Source: Verrucomicrobiia bacterium
GTDB taxonomy: Bacteria > Verrucomicrobiota > Verrucomicrobiia > Limisphaerales > JAEYXS01
Direction of reading: 5' to 3'
Length of the DNA stretch: 64,000 nt
Assembly: GCA_036405135.1 (NCBI GenBank)
Contig: DASWYF010000020.1
Location: 186,001 to 250,000, forward strand
The first letter of the stretch is position 1. Each line of letters opens with the position of its first letter. Positions 18,480 to 27,506 of this stretch are shown one piece after another. The notes below the pieces were generated by a model. That model ran no database searches. It was not told where the DNA came from and saw nothing but the letters and a program-made list of their open reading frames with translations. The position numbers and the translations under genes were made by a program.

Positions 18480-19295
18480 TCAGCCTTGGCCAAGCTTGCG
18501 GGATTTGTCAGATGCAGCGCGCACGGCATTCATCAAACCAGAACGCACGCCCGCTTTCTCCAGCTCATGGATGCCTTCAATGGTCGTGCCGCCGGGGCTG
18601 GTCACCATGTCTTTCAAGGCACCGGGATGCATCCCTGTCTCCAGCACCATACGCGCAGCACCGAGCAACGTTTGCGCCGCAAGTCGCGTCGCGACATCGC
18701 GCGGCAAACCGGCCGCCACCCCGCCATCGCTCAAGGCTTCGATCATCAGGTAACCATACGCCGGACCACTGCCGCTCAGGCCGGTGACGGCATCCAGCAA
18801 CGATTCCTTTACCTGCAAGGCGAGACCGACGGTGGCAAAGAGTTGTTGCGCCAGCTTCGCGTCATCGGCATTTGCGCCCGAACCCAATGCGAAAGCGGAA
18901 GCGGATGCTCCGACAAGTGCGGGCGTGTTCGGCATCACGCGAATGACACGGCTGCCGGGAGGCAAAGGCTTCTCCAGTTTCGCCAGCGGCACACCGGCAG
19001 CGATGGAGATAACGATGTGATTCGGCGTCAGCACTGGCGCGATTTCGCCGAGGACATCAGCGACTTGATCCGGCTTCACCGCCACGATCAGGACATTGGC
19101 GGCCTTCGCCACTTCGGCATTGGAGGCGGCACTGCGCGCGCCGCTATCTTTGGCGAAGGCGAGGCGGGCGGCTTCATACACATCACTGGCGATGAGTTGT
19201 TCCGGCGTGGTCAATTTCGCCTGGACAAAGCCCTTAGCCAGCGCCGTGGCCATCTTGCCTGCGCCGAGAAAACCGATCGTGAGTTGTGCCGACAT
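18480..19295 (-). CDS. proC: Pyrroline-5-carboxylate reductase
   Basis: This enzyme catalyses the last step of proline synthesis, NAD(P)H reduction of pyrroline-5-carboxylate. The 271-residue length is typical. The Rossmann motif is IGFLGAGKMATALAKGF. VIRVMPNTPALVGASASAF marks the dinucleotide/substrate interface, and the C-terminal signature is AVTGLSGSGPAYGYLMIEAL followed by VTSPGGTTIEGIHELEKAG. The gene ends 45 bp before the aminotransferase start. Confidence 0.96.
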   Translation of the reverse strand: MSAQLTIGFLGAGKMATALAKGFVQAKLTTPEQLIASDVYEAARLAFAKDSGARSAASNAEVAKAANVLIVAVKPDQVADVLGEIAPVLTPNHIVISIAAGVPLAKLEKPLPPGSRVIRVMPNTPALVGASASAFALGSGANADDAKLAQQLFATVGLALQVKESLLDAVTGLSGSGPAYGYLMIEALSDGGVAAGLPRDVATRLAAQTLLGAARMVLETGMHPGALKDMVTSPGGTTIEGIHELEKAGVRSGLMNAVRAASDKSRKLGQG

Positions 19296-19350
19296 GCCGG
19301 AGCTTCTAGCAGTCTTGCGGACGGGACGGAAGGGAAAAGCAGACTGAGGT

Positions 19351-20034
19351 TCAATCCTGTGATGGGTCCGGGATGAAGATTTTGGAACCGATGGCCATTT
19401 TATTCGGGTTGAGCCCCGGATTGGCTTTCTCCACCATGGACTGGGTGATCTTCTTGGTCACGCCCTTCTCTTTCAAGGCCTCGTTGTAAGCCTTGATGAT
19501 GGTGCCAAGAAATTCACCCGGCTGGACGACGTGCTCAAACCCCTTGGTCGGCACATTCGCCGGAGAGGTGTCCACGACGGGCTTCTCCACGGTGGGCCGG
19601 GGTGCGGAAGGGGTGGGGCCTGAGATGTTTGCAGAGGAGGCAATCTTTTGCACCAGCTTGCGAACTTCTTCCACGATGCGTTTGTCATCCTCCACACGCT
19701 TCTTATCGAGATCGTTGACGGCATCCACCAGTTTCTTGAGCTGGTCCTGGGTCACATAGCGACCATTGCTTTCCTCAGAGCGGCGTTCTGCCTTGCTGAC
19801 TTCAGCGAGCAGTTCGGCGCGGGTTTTGCGCAAGTCGTTTTCGAGCACGCCTATCTTGCGTTGCAGATCCGCATTGGCGGCCAGCAGATCTTCTACGTGG
19901 GCGCTAAGCCGGTTGTAACGTTCCGCCGCTTCCTGCTGATCGGCTATCTGAGCGGCGCGAGTGGCATCCTGCGCCGTCAGATTTGTGGCGGCGACAAGGG
20001 CAAAAAGGGGCAAGGCCCGGAGCAAACTCTTCAT
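19351..20034 (-). CDS. Secreted coiled-coil protein with LysM-like C-terminus
   Basis: The 227-residue protein starts with a signal peptide (SLLRALPLFALVAATNLTAQ). It has a long coiled coil of about residues 25-130 (AERYNRLSAHVEDLLAANAD, RKIGVLENDLRKTRAELLAE) and a Pro/Ser/Thr linker. The C-terminal domain begins FEHVVQPGEFLGTIIKAYNE and ends MVEKANPGLNPNKMAIGSK, IFIPDP. This has the layout of LysM peptidoglycan-binding domains, though longer between the motifs. A periplasmic cell-wall-associated role is inferred. The start at 20034 is chosen for the signal peptide, and the open frame reaches 20193. Confidence 0.75.
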   Translation of the reverse strand: MKSLLRALPLFALVAATNLTAQDATRAAQIADQQEAAERYNRLSAHVEDLLAANADLQRKIGVLENDLRKTRAELLAEVSKAERRSEESNGRYVTQDQLKKLVDAVNDLDKKRVEDDKRIVEEVRKLVQKIASSANISGPTPSAPRPTVEKPVVDTSPANVPTKGFEHVVQPGEFLGTIIKAYNEALKEKGVTKKITQSMVEKANPGLNPNKMAIGSKIFIPDPSQD

Positions 20035-20101
20035 GGTCCGCACCATAAATCTCACCCGCTTTCCGCGCAAGCGTGTTCCGGCAATTCTATCATATGCACG
20101 A

Positions 20102-20764
20102 TCACGGCAGCTTACGCACGTTGATATCTTTGAAGTAAAACACGCTTCCTGGATCGTGCGCTTGCAACGCAATCGCCCCGCCCAGGGGATCAAGCAATCG
20201 CGCTTTGCGCTCGGGCGGACGTTCGGGTTTTTCCGGCTCCGTATAATCCACAGTCACCTTGTCATTGATCTTCACGAGGATGCGCTTGCCTTCCACGCGG
20301 ATGTAGACATCGAACCACTTGTTTTCATCGACCGGTGATTTATCGAGGTCCACGATGGCATAGAGGCTGCCCGTCTTGCGCTTCTCCTTCTCGCTGCTGT
20401 TCAACTGCACTTCGTAGCCCTTGGCCAGATGGTTCTTCACATCGCGCACGGAAGTGTCCGTGTGGAAGAAGATGCCGGAGTTCGCGTTCGGTTCGCCGCG
20501 CACGGTGGCTTTGAGCTCGAAGTTTTTGAACGCAACTGCTTTCCCGTCTTTCTCTTCACCGACATAGAAGAGGTGCACGCGATCCTTAGTGGATTGGGCG
20601 CGGATGGCACCATCAACGACCTTGAAAGAATCCGGGAGGAGGTTGGATTTCCAGCCGGTGAGGTCTTTGCCGTTGAAGAGCGATGTCCATCCTTCTTCTG
20701 CCGCGTGTAACAATCCCAGCGGCAGAACCATCAAGCTGACTATCAGTGGGATTCGTGATTTCAT
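20102..20764 (-). CDS. Secreted DUF1080 protein (3-keto-disaccharide hydrolase-like)
   Basis: The 220-residue protein has a signal peptide (SRIPLIVSLMVLPLGLLHAA). A concanavalin-like DUF1080 domain follows: WTSLFNGKDLTGWKSN at the start, FELKATVRGEPNANSGIFFH, GYEVQLNSSE and NKWFDVYIRVEGKRILVKIN. Proteins of this family are abundant in Verrucomicrobia and Planctomycetes, and some hydrolyse 3-keto-glucosides. It begins 14 bp after the sulfatase stop, with AGGAGA 5 bp before the chosen ATG, so the two are an operon and probably act on the same glycan. Confidence 0.9.
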   Translation of the reverse strand: MKSRIPLIVSLMVLPLGLLHAAEEGWTSLFNGKDLTGWKSNLLPDSFKVVDGAIRAQSTKDRVHLFYVGEEKDGKAVAFKNFELKATVRGEPNANSGIFFHTDTSVRDVKNHLAKGYEVQLNSSEKEKRKTGSLYAIVDLDKSPVDENKWFDVYIRVEGKRILVKINDKVTVDYTEPEKPERPPERKARLLDPLGGAIALQAHDPGSVFYFKDINVRKLP

Positions 20765-20778
20765 ATGTTCTCCTCTTA

Positions 20779-22239
20779 TCATTTCTTCTTCCCCGCTTTG
20801 GCGTCCACCGGCTTCGTCCGGCCCTCCGCAGCCGCCACTTCCGGCGGTTCCGGGAAACGGCCTTGGTCATCGGATTCCGTGATCCATTGGGTCAACACAC
20901 CCTGCAGGCGTTTCAATGCCGCCTGATGCTCCGGCTTCGTGGACGTCACCAAGTTGTTCATGGACCATGGATCCGTCTCCATGTCGTAAAGCTCCTCGGG
21001 CGGCATGGTGGGCGAAAGGTAGAAGTTCTTCTGCCACTCCGTTAGCTTGCCCTGCTTGCCCAGTTCAGGGATGAGCGTCCATGCCGGGTATTGCTTCTCT
21101 TTGTATTCGTTCGGCTGGAGGAAAGGCCGTTCTGGCATGAAGTTCTTGATGTAGCGATACCGCGCATCACGCACCGTGCGAAAGCGGAAGGTCGTCTCAT
21201 CACAACGATCTCGTGCGCCGAAGACATATTCGCGCGCTGGTTCCGATTTATCACCGAAGAATACTTGCCCCTGCATCTTGGCTGGTTTGCTCACACCGGC
21301 GAGCGAGAGACTCGTGGCTGTAAGGTCCAGTGCCGAGATCAGTTGATCCGAGACTTTGCCCGCCTGATAATTCTTCGGTGCGGGCAATCCTTTCGGCCAA
21401 CGGATGATCAATGGAATGCGCAACCCGTCATCGTAGCAGAACTGTTTGCCGCGCACATGGGCCTGACCGTGATCTCCCATGAAGACCACCATTGTGTTCT
21501 CCGCGAGCCCGTCCTTTTCCAGTTGGGCGAGAATCTTGCCCACTTTCACATCCAGCGCCGTCGCGGCATCCAGGTAACCCGCCCAATCCTCCCGCAGCTT
21601 CTGCACATCGGGATATACTGGTGGCAGTTCCACCTTTGCCGGGTCTGCATGATTCGGCGAATTCCACGGGCCATTCCCTTTCGCGCCACCCACACGATGC
21701 GTTTCTGAAAAATTGATTTGGGCGTAGAAAGGTTGCTTGCCTTTCAGATCGTTCCAACTGGCGGAATCAAAGGGCTTGCCGCTGTAAGTGAAGTTCCAAT
21801 CTGTCTTGCCGGTTCCTTTGAATCCCATTTCCGCCGGCAGTTCGCGGATGTTGGCGGTGAAATAGCCCGCTCCCCGCATCCAGTCGGTGATCACTTTCAC
21901 GCCATCGGGCAGCAGGTAGCCGTCATCCCGATGCGAGCGGTGATTATGTGCGCCAATCGTCGTCTGATACATCCCCGTGATGAACCCCGAGCGGCTGGCG
22001 GAACAAACCGGTGCCGTTGTGAACGCGCGGGTGAAACGCATGCCGCCCTGGGCCAGCTTGTCGAGATTGGGCGTGTGAACTTCTTTGGTGCCATAACAGC
22101 CGAGATGCGGGCTGAAATCTTCGCCGATCAACCACAGGATGTTGGGCCGCTTGATCTCTGCCGCTGCTGTGTGCCGTGTCCCGCCGGTCACGGTCACACA
22201 AATCGCAAGGAGAGAGAAAAGTTTTCGGATCATTTTCAT
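20779..22239 (-). CDS. Secreted sulfatase (arylsulfatase-type)
   Basis: The 486-residue protein has a signal peptide ending near RHTAAAEIK. The N-terminal metal site is NILWLIGEDFSPHLGCYG. The formylglycine motif is CSASR at residues 79-83, a C-x-A-S-R variant of CxPSR. VVFMGDHGQAHVRGKQFCYD supplies the other metal ligands. It ends in a lysine-rich tail (KPVDAKAGKKK). It would desulfate glycans or aryl sulfates in the periplasm or outside the cell. It is followed 14 bp later by a DUF1080 gene in the same operon. Confidence 0.93.
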   Translation of the reverse strand: MKMIRKLFSLLAICVTVTGGTRHTAAAEIKRPNILWLIGEDFSPHLGCYGTKEVHTPNLDKLAQGGMRFTRAFTTAPVCSASRSGFITGMYQTTIGAHNHRSHRDDGYLLPDGVKVITDWMRGAGYFTANIRELPAEMGFKGTGKTDWNFTYSGKPFDSASWNDLKGKQPFYAQINFSETHRVGGAKGNGPWNSPNHADPAKVELPPVYPDVQKLREDWAGYLDAATALDVKVGKILAQLEKDGLAENTMVVFMGDHGQAHVRGKQFCYDDGLRIPLIIRWPKGLPAPKNYQAGKVSDQLISALDLTATSLSLAGVSKPAKMQGQVFFGDKSEPAREYVFGARDRCDETTFRFRTVRDARYRYIKNFMPERPFLQPNEYKEKQYPAWTLIPELGKQGKLTEWQKNFYLSPTMPPEELYDMETDPWSMNNLVTSTKPEHQAALKRLQGVLTQWITESDDQGRFPEPPEVAAAEGRTKPVDAKAGKKK

Positions 22240-22348
22240 AGGGATGGCGTTCAGGATGCCAAGGTAACAGGCAGGCCAGACTATTTCGATACAAACTTAT
22301 CGGGCTGCCTGCTGTTTCTCCTGCGTGGAAGATGTGGTAGGGTTGGGG

Positions 22349-22600
22349 ATGGCCCGCGTGCCCCGCCAGTCTTTCATGGGCGAGGTCGTCAGAATCCGTG
22401 AAACAGACGAACTGGCGATCGTGATTTCGGACAATCTCTATCTGGAGAGTGAAAGCACCAAATGGCGGGCCGTAGTGAGGACACTGAATGGTGATGAGAA
22501 TATCTATTTTCTGAGCCAGTTGGACATGGAGGTGACCAAGTATGAATCCGGTGCGTTTATATTTGCGGTGCGTATGGAGTTTTCCGATCTGGACTTATAG
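22349..22600 (+). CDS. Small protein of unknown function
   Basis: This 83-residue protein is not recognised. It is beta-strand rich and acidic at the C-terminus (GEVVRIRETDELAIVISDNL, ENIYFLSQLDMEVTKYES, FIFAVRMEFSDLDL), with no signal or membrane segment. The ATG at 22349 is preceded by a G-rich stretch, and a GTG at 22325 is an alternative. It is a single gene between a divergent sulfatase and a convergent amidase. Confidence 0.45.
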   Translation: MARVPRQSFMGEVVRIRETDELAIVISDNLYLESESTKWRAVVRTLNGDENIYFLSQLDMEVTKYESGAFIFAVRMEFSDLDL

Positions 22601-22622
22601 CAGGGCATGTCTGAGAGGGCGT

Positions 22623-24257
22623 TTACGAATAATAAGAGGCCTCCATGGTGGAATGGAACTTGGGGATGATACGAGCCTTGCAGGATTGTTCAAAAGCGTA
22701 CGCCAGGCTCAATAATGTTGGCTCGCTCCAGGCGCGACCGAAGAAGGAAAGCCCCAAGGGCAGGCCGTAAACATTTCCACAGGGGACTGTGATATGCGGA
22801 AAGCCAGCGGTGGCCGCAGGTGTGGAGCTGCCGCCGAGGCCACGATCTCCCGTGATGTAATCGATCGTTGGCGCTGGACCAGCGGTGGGAGCGATGAGTG
22901 CTTCAACACGGTTGGAGTCCATGAAACGGGTAAGGATGTCGCGCCACTCCTGAAGTTTATTTCTTGCTTCAAGGTAAACGGAATCCGTGAGTGGGCCTTT
23001 TCGGACGGCGTCCAGGAGGATTTCCTGGCCGAAGATGGCAAGCTCCCTGCGATGCTCTTTTCGATTGAATTCGATGAGGTCTTCCAGCCGTTTGACAGGC
23101 GAGTGCGGACCCAGGCTGGCGAAGTAGGCATTCAAGCCGGCTTTGAATTCATAGAGCATGACTTGATAGCGGGCTTCACTCAGGCCGGGCAGCGCAGGCA
23201 AGTTGAGATTCACCATCTCCGCCGAGATGTCCTCTTCCAAGTGTCTAAGTACAGCGGCGAGGACGGTATCTATTTTCGGATGCAGGCGAAACATGGTGTG
23301 CAAGACCCCGATACGGGTGCCTCTCAAGGCGTCTGCTTTCAGGAATTGGGTGTAATTCTGATGGATTCTTCCGGCCGAACGCTGAGTGGCCTCGTCTTTA
23401 GGATCGGGTCCGGCGAGCACGCCCAGCAAGACGGCGGCATCAGTAACGGTACGTGTCATCGGACCAGCAGTGTCCATGGCGGCGGAGATGGGGATGATGC
23501 CCGTGCGACTGACCAGTCCTACAGTCGGTTTGAGGCCAACGATGCCACAGTAGGAAGAGGGCGAGACGATTGAACCATTTGTTTCAGTGCCGATGGAAGC
23601 GGCGCAGAGGTTGGCCGAGGTAGCCACCGCAGAGCCAGAGCTGGAACCGGAGGGGTTACGGTCAGTGAAGTATGGATTGCGAGTTTGTCCGCCGCGTGCG
23701 CTCCAACCACTGACGGAATTGGAGCCGCGAAAATTTGCCCATTCGCTGAGATTTGTTTTGCCCAGGATGATCGCCCCGGCCAGGCGCAGACGTTGTACGA
23801 CGGTGGCATCCTGCAGTGGTATGGACCCGGATAAAGCCAACGAGCCCGCAGTGGTGCTCATGCGGTCATGGGTATCGATATTGTCTTTGATGAGGACAGG
23901 AATGCCATGCAGCGGACCACGTGTTCCTTTGGCCATACGCTCTGCATCCAGGCTGGCGGCGATGGAGACGGCATCAGGATTTACTTCGATGACGGATTTA
24001 AGCTGTGGCCCCCGGCGGTCAATGGAGTCTATGCGCGATTGGTAGCTGCGGACGAGATCGACCGCTGTATATCGTCCTGATGACAGGCCCGCCTGGAGAT
24101 CGCGGATGGTGGCTTCCTCGATGTCAAACTGGGAAGATGATCGTGAAGACAGGCGAGTTTCACTGCGGGGCGCGAGGCAGCCGGTGGTGAGTGAAACAGT
24201 GGAGATGGCGGATAAGGTGCTGGCCCTTTGCAGAAATTCCCGGCGGTTCATGCGCAA
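22623..24257 (-). CDS. Exported amidase of the amidase-signature family
   Basis: The 544-residue protein starts with a twin-arginine-like [10 protein letters not shown] signal and a lipobox LTTGC (Cys27), suggesting a membrane-anchored lipoprotein outside the cytoplasm. The amidase-signature Ser-cisSer-Lys triad is visible as Lys124 ([11 protein letters not shown]), about Ser205 in [12 protein letters not shown], and Ser229 in [12 protein letters not shown]. It resembles GatA but lacks gatB/gatC neighbours, so a peptide or carboxamide hydrolase is more likely than a tRNA amidotransferase subunit. Codon use and length (family about 480-540) look normal. Confidence 0.88.
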   Translation of the reverse strand: MRMNRREFLQRASTLSAISTVSLTTGCLAPRSETRLSSRSSSQFDIEEATIRDLQAGLSSGRYTAVDLVRSYQSRIDSIDRRGPQLKSVIEVNPDAVSIAASLDAERMAKGTRGPLHGIPVLIKDNIDTHDRMSTTAGSLALSGSIPLQDATVVQRLRLAGAIILGKTNLSEWANFRGSNSVSGWSARGGQTRNPYFTDRNPSGSSSGSAVATSANLCAASIGTETNGSIVSPSSYCGIVGLKPTVGLVSRTGIIPISAAMDTAGPMTRTVTDAAVLLGVLAGPDPKDEATQRSAGRIHQNYTQFLKADALRGTRIGVLHTMFRLHPKIDTVLAAVLRHLEEDISAEMVNLNLPALPGLSEARYQVMLYEFKAGLNAYFASLGPHSPVKRLEDLIEFNRKEHRRELAIFGQEILLDAVRKGPLTDSVYLEARNKLQEWRDILTRFMDSNRVEALIAPTAGPAPTIDYITGDRGLGGSSTPAATAGFPHITVPCGNVYGLPLGLSFFGRAWSEPTLLSLAYAFEQSCKARIIPKFHSTMEASYYS

Positions 24258-24321
24258 GGGAAAGTAGCTCAGCTTTGGAAAAGTTTAAAGGATGATGACC
24301 AGCGTTCAGAGAATGCGGATT

Positions 24322-24831
24322 TTATTTTGCAGCCAAGGATACTTTGCGCGTAGCAGGATCCAAAATGAACTGTTGCCCGGCGGGAGGTGCTGGAAGCGCG
24401 CGGATGACCTTGTATCGCACCAACAGCGAGAGATCGGTCATCGGGGGCCAGTCAGGAGAATCGTCTGACTTGTATTTGCGAGTGTCCATGTAGCTTTGAA
24501 TGGCTTTCTCCAAGAAATCCACCGAGTCCTTGGGCAGAAAGTTGTCGTCCTTGTCGTAGAAGAAAATGTTTCCGCCTTGGACGAGGTTTTTTAGCGGTCC
24601 ATGGGGATCTGCCGGTGGCAGGGCAGTTTTGCCCAAGGCGGTAGGGCTGCCTCCTGCTGCTGGCGGGGGAGGGACGACAGGCTGGGCTACGAGAACAACT
24701 CCCATATCCGCATGAGCAGAAGGCGCGGTGGTGGAAGCAGGTGCGGGTATTTCAGCTTCACCATTGCCGCATCCTGCAGCCAGCAGCATAGCCGCAGACA
24801 TCACGAACATGGAAAGGAACATTTGTTTCAT
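24322..24831 (-). CDS. Lipoprotein of unknown function, prepilin operon
   Basis: The 169-residue protein starts with a lipoprotein signal (FVMSAAMLLAAGCGNGEAE, lipobox LAAGC). A Pro/Ala-rich spacer follows, then a small domain containing GGNIFFYDKDDNFLPKDSVD and LSLLVRYKVIRALPAPPAGQ. No family is recognised, although related small proteins often follow prepilin genes in Verrucomicrobia (recollection, not checked). It starts 20 bp after the stop of the upstream prepilin gene, so cotranscription is likely. The start at 24831 puts the signal first. Confidence 0.65.
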   Translation of the reverse strand: MKQMFLSMFVMSAAMLLAAGCGNGEAEIPAPASTTAPSAHADMGVVLVAQPVVPPPPAAGGSPTALGKTALPPADPHGPLKNLVQGGNIFFYDKDDNFLPKDSVDFLEKAIQSYMDTRKYKSDDSPDWPPMTDLSLLVRYKVIRALPAPPAGQQFILDPATRKVSLAAK

Positions 24832-24851
24832 TGTGCCCTTACGGCGGAGGC

Positions 24852-25868
24852 TCAATGTTTCGGGTCGATCGTCCACTGGCCGCTCTGGCGGTTGTTTGTA
24901 GCCACTGAGTTCTGAACTTTCTTGAGGTTATTCAATTGCACATGACCGTCCACGTACAGGAAATCGAACATCTCAAGACCATGCAGGGATTTTTCATTCG
25001 GCCCCATGCTGTCTGAGGTGAGGATCTGCTGGGCATTGGAGGTGCCGCCACCCCAGTGTCCATCCGGACGGGGAATCTCAGCCGCCGTGATGGTGCCGAA
25101 GTAATTGTTGGCCAGGATGCGCTCGGTGAGCATGAAGGTGTCGTCCGGTGCGCGAATGATGGCGGCGTTGACTGCCAGTTGACGGCGGATTTGTCCGACA
25201 TTGGCTGCGTTTGTGTCGCTGTTCATGGTAAAGGCGGCGTTGGCGTTGTTTACCACGGGCTTTGAACTGTTTAGCACCAGCCCGACGCCAGTTTTGGAGG
25301 CGGGATTTGGCGGCCAGTCGTCGTCCGGTTGCCGGGTGTAGCCGGCAGGATCCCAATTCCATGGTGCGGTTGCCGTGCCACCATTGTGTTGCGGCATGGA
25401 ATAGGAACGGCGGTAATTGAAACCGGGGGTGTTCTCCACCACGCAGAGCGCCGGGACTTTATCTCCGGGGCAGAGAATCCATTTCTCAGGTTGAGGAGTC
25501 AGGCTTCCATTGGGAACACTCCCTGCGGGATCCCATTCCCATGGTTGCGTGCCGGTGGCCGTAGGATTGCGATGGGACCCCATGTAGGGGCCGACTTTTT
25601 TATCCCATGACATTTGGCCGCCGTTTGAGGCTAGGCCATGTTGCAGGCGGGCATACGGCAGTTTCTGGCTGTTGTCCCCGATGTAGACGGTCATGCCCAG
25701 ACCGATCTGTTTCAAGTTATTGATACACCCGGTGAGCAGGGCCTTTTGCTTGGCGCTTGCCAAGGCTGGGAGAAGCATGGCTGCCAAAATGGCGATGATG
25801 GCGATGACCACCAAGAGTTCAATCAATGTAAATCCACGACGATGGGCAGGGATAGGGCGCGAATTCAT
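24852..25868 (-). CDS. Prepilin-type protein with H-X9-DG-like C-terminus (paralogue 1)
   Basis: The 338-residue protein has a class III prepilin signal, [19 protein letters not shown], with the predicted cleavage after Gly12 and Glu at +5 (Glu17). It continues into the hydrophobic helix and [25 protein letters not shown]. The C-terminal [17 protein letters not shown] resembles the H-X9-DG motif of the DUF1559-like secreted pseudopilins numerous in PVC bacteria. It probably enters the inner membrane and is processed by a prepilin peptidase, which is not in this window. A paralogue lies upstream at 26266-27168. Confidence 0.9.
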   Translation of the reverse strand: MNSRPIPAHRRGFTLIELLVVIAIIAILAAMLLPALASAKQKALLTGCINNLKQIGLGMTVYIGDNSQKLPYARLQHGLASNGGQMSWDKKVGPYMGSHRNPTATGTQPWEWDPAGSVPNGSLTPQPEKWILCPGDKVPALCVVENTPGFNYRRSYSMPQHNGGTATAPWNWDPAGYTRQPDDDWPPNPASKTGVGLVLNSSKPVVNNANAAFTMNSDTNAANVGQIRRQLAVNAAIIRAPDDTFMLTERILANNYFGTITAAEIPRPDGHWGGGTSNAQQILTSDSMGPNEKSLHGLEMFDFLYVDGHVQLNNLKKVQNSVATNNRQSGQWTIDPKH

Positions 25869-25987
25869 AGAGCCTCACTATCTTTTTTGGGGTTGTAGTG
25901 AGGTTACGCTGAATTCGCGCCATTGCCATAGGCATTTTGGGTGGAAAAACCAGTTAAAAATACTGCTTTAACAGTAACTAATATTTA

Positions 25988-26018
25988 ATTTGACTAATAG
26001 TTTTTTAAGATTATCGTT
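25988..26018 (+). promoter_or_regulatory. Possible sigma-70-like promoter for the 26024-26182 transcript
   Basis: TTGACT at 25990-25995 and TATCGT at 26012-26017 are separated by 16 bp and lie in an AT-rich stretch. Transcription from here would start near 26024. The match is moderate and the surrounding A/T-richness raises the chance of coincidence. Confidence 0.3.
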
Positions 26019-26023
26019 ATAGT

Positions 26024-26182
26024 TGTGAAAATTCTGTGGCCGAGTGGCTGGAAGAATTGGAAGGCGTAGTCTTTTGGGTTCTGACGGTCGTTTCGGCTCA
26101 GTTACAGGGTCATTTGGTGCCTGCTCTTTCGCCAAAGCCTCGTCAGAACCCCCAAAATCCTCGCTTGGCTGCAGGATTTTTT
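26024..26182 (+). ncRNA. Candidate structured RNA between two prepilin genes
   Basis: A 15-bp stem, TTTTGGGTTCTGACG (26072-26086) with CGTCAGAACCCCCAAAA (26141-26157), is perfect except for a 2-nt bulge. It encloses a second hairpin, TTTGGTG (26113-26119) with CGCCAAA (26130-26136). Directly after it, ATCCT/AGGAT and six T (26177-26182) look like a short terminator on the plus strand. No open frame fits. The region could instead be a processing or termination element of the minus-strand prepilin genes that flank it. The rest of the 397-bp gap is AT-rich with nothing else recognised. Confidence 0.4.
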
Positions 26183-26265
26183 AAACCGCAGTAAAGTATA
26201 AATGGCTAATTTCTTCAGATGGATGGAAGTAGAATATGGGAGCTTTTCGGGGCAGATGCTAGATA

Positions 26266-27168
26266 TTAGTCATCTTGCCAAACCGTCCAAGCACCGGCTG
26301 GAACTGAGGAAGCAGTGACAGACGCAGCAGGCAAACGGCTCTCGACGTGGCCATCAACCATGAGGTAGTTGATCTGGCTGGGGGCGGCCGCACCTTTGGG
26401 TAGGTGACTGGAGGCATCGGAGATGGTTGCTCCATTCCACGAACCCACCTTGTTTGCTCCGTCGAACAATTCTGTCAGGAACAGAGTGGAGGAGGGCGTA
26501 GTGATCATCGGTACGTAGAAAGAGGTCTGCCACTTCGGAGCCGCTTTGGTGCCCGGTTCATCATCTTGATTCCAGCGAGGACTCACCTGTCCCGGTCGGC
26601 CGTCCAAACGGATGCCTATCCCGGTCTGATTGACTGGACTAGGTGGCCAGTCAGCTGCAGTGGCCATCCGCCCGGCAATCATGTTCAATCCCAAATTGTG
26701 CTCGGGCATTGCATAACTGCGGCGGCTTTCCTTGCGGTCAACCCCTTTTTCCATCAGCACAGGGATAGCATCTTGCGGGCAAGACAGCATTTTGAACGAG
26801 CCAGCGCCAGACGCCCCATCTTGGTCGCGTTGAAGCGGAGTCATCTCTACGCCGAGGTATGGACCCATCAGGTCATCCCACGCCAGATGATGTTCTTCCT
26901 GTCCGTCTGAGTAGCGCAATGCAGCATAAGGCAGTTTGTCGTTGGAATCTTGAATATAGAGACTCACGGCAGTGCCAACATCCTGAAGGTTGCTAAGGCA
27001 ACGGTTGGACCTCATCTTGGACTGGGCTTTTGCCAGCGCCGGCATGACCAGCACCAGCAAAATGGCCAAAGCTGCCAGAGCGACACACAGCTCAAGCAAA
27101 GTAAAACCAGATACGCTCCGCGAGGGGTTGGCGCGGCTTCCGGCAGGATGGGTGGTCCTCGGATGCAT
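26266..27168 (-). CDS. Prepilin-type protein (paralogue 2)
   Basis: The 300-residue protein has a prepilin signal SGFTLLELCVALAALAILLV with predicted cleavage after Gly21 and Glu at +5 (Glu26). A helix and NRCLSNLQDVGTAVSLYIQD follow, then an INYLMVDGHVESRLPA motif near the end. It is the same architecture as the 24852-25868 protein (KLPYAALRYSDGQ versus [10 protein letters not shown]), so the two are tandem paralogues. The start at 27168 is preferred because the frame upstream adds only a 21-residue non-prepilin extension. About 400 bp separates the two genes. Confidence 0.88.
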   Translation of the reverse strand: MHPRTTHPAGSRANPSRSVSGFTLLELCVALAALAILLVLVMPALAKAQSKMRSNRCLSNLQDVGTAVSLYIQDSNDKLPYAALRYSDGQEEHHLAWDDLMGPYLGVEMTPLQRDQDGASGAGSFKMLSCPQDAIPVLMEKGVDRKESRRSYAMPEHNLGLNMIAGRMATAADWPPSPVNQTGIGIRLDGRPGQVSPRWNQDDEPGTKAAPKWQTSFYVPMITTPSSTLFLTELFDGANKVGSWNGATISDASSHLPKGAAAPSQINYLMVDGHVESRLPAASVTASSVPAGAWTVWQDD

Positions 27169-27506
27169 GTGTTTTAAATTAAGCGGGGTGCTTCTGGGGT
27201 AACTATGCGGTTCATGACAGGCGGCAATCAACTAAAATCTAAGCTAATAACCTGGATAAGGTTTATCGTTTTTTGCTCAACAGCTTTTCGCTGCTTCGGG
27301 GTGTGACTCCTTATACTCCCGAAAATCCCTGCCGTGTATGGGCGGGAGACATGATATTGGCTGTAAATTTACCCTATACGGAATGACCGTTCACGAATGG
27401 GAAGATAGCGGTCGAGCTTTCGTGGAAAAGGTCATGACGTGGGGTGCCGCCTGAGGTTGATGCATGGCCAGGCCGTCGGGAGGTAACTGTCTGTGGCAGC
27501 CTGCCA
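27169..27506. other. Intergenic region with no gene recognised
   Basis: About 338 bp between two minus-strand genes. No open frame of convincing quality is present. The side nearest 27168 is AT-rich and probably holds the prepilin promoter; on the minus strand TTGATT and CATAGT lie about 18 bp apart as a weak candidate. A T6 run lies near 27271. I see no hairpin followed by a T-run and no repeat shared with the other gaps. Confidence 0.4.

Noticed and set aside
26036-26110. GTGGCCGAGTGGCTGGAAG looked like the 5' part of a serine or leucine tRNA
   Set aside because: No matching acceptor stem or T-arm (GGTTCGAAT-type) follows, and the sequence folds better as the long stem at 26072-26157.
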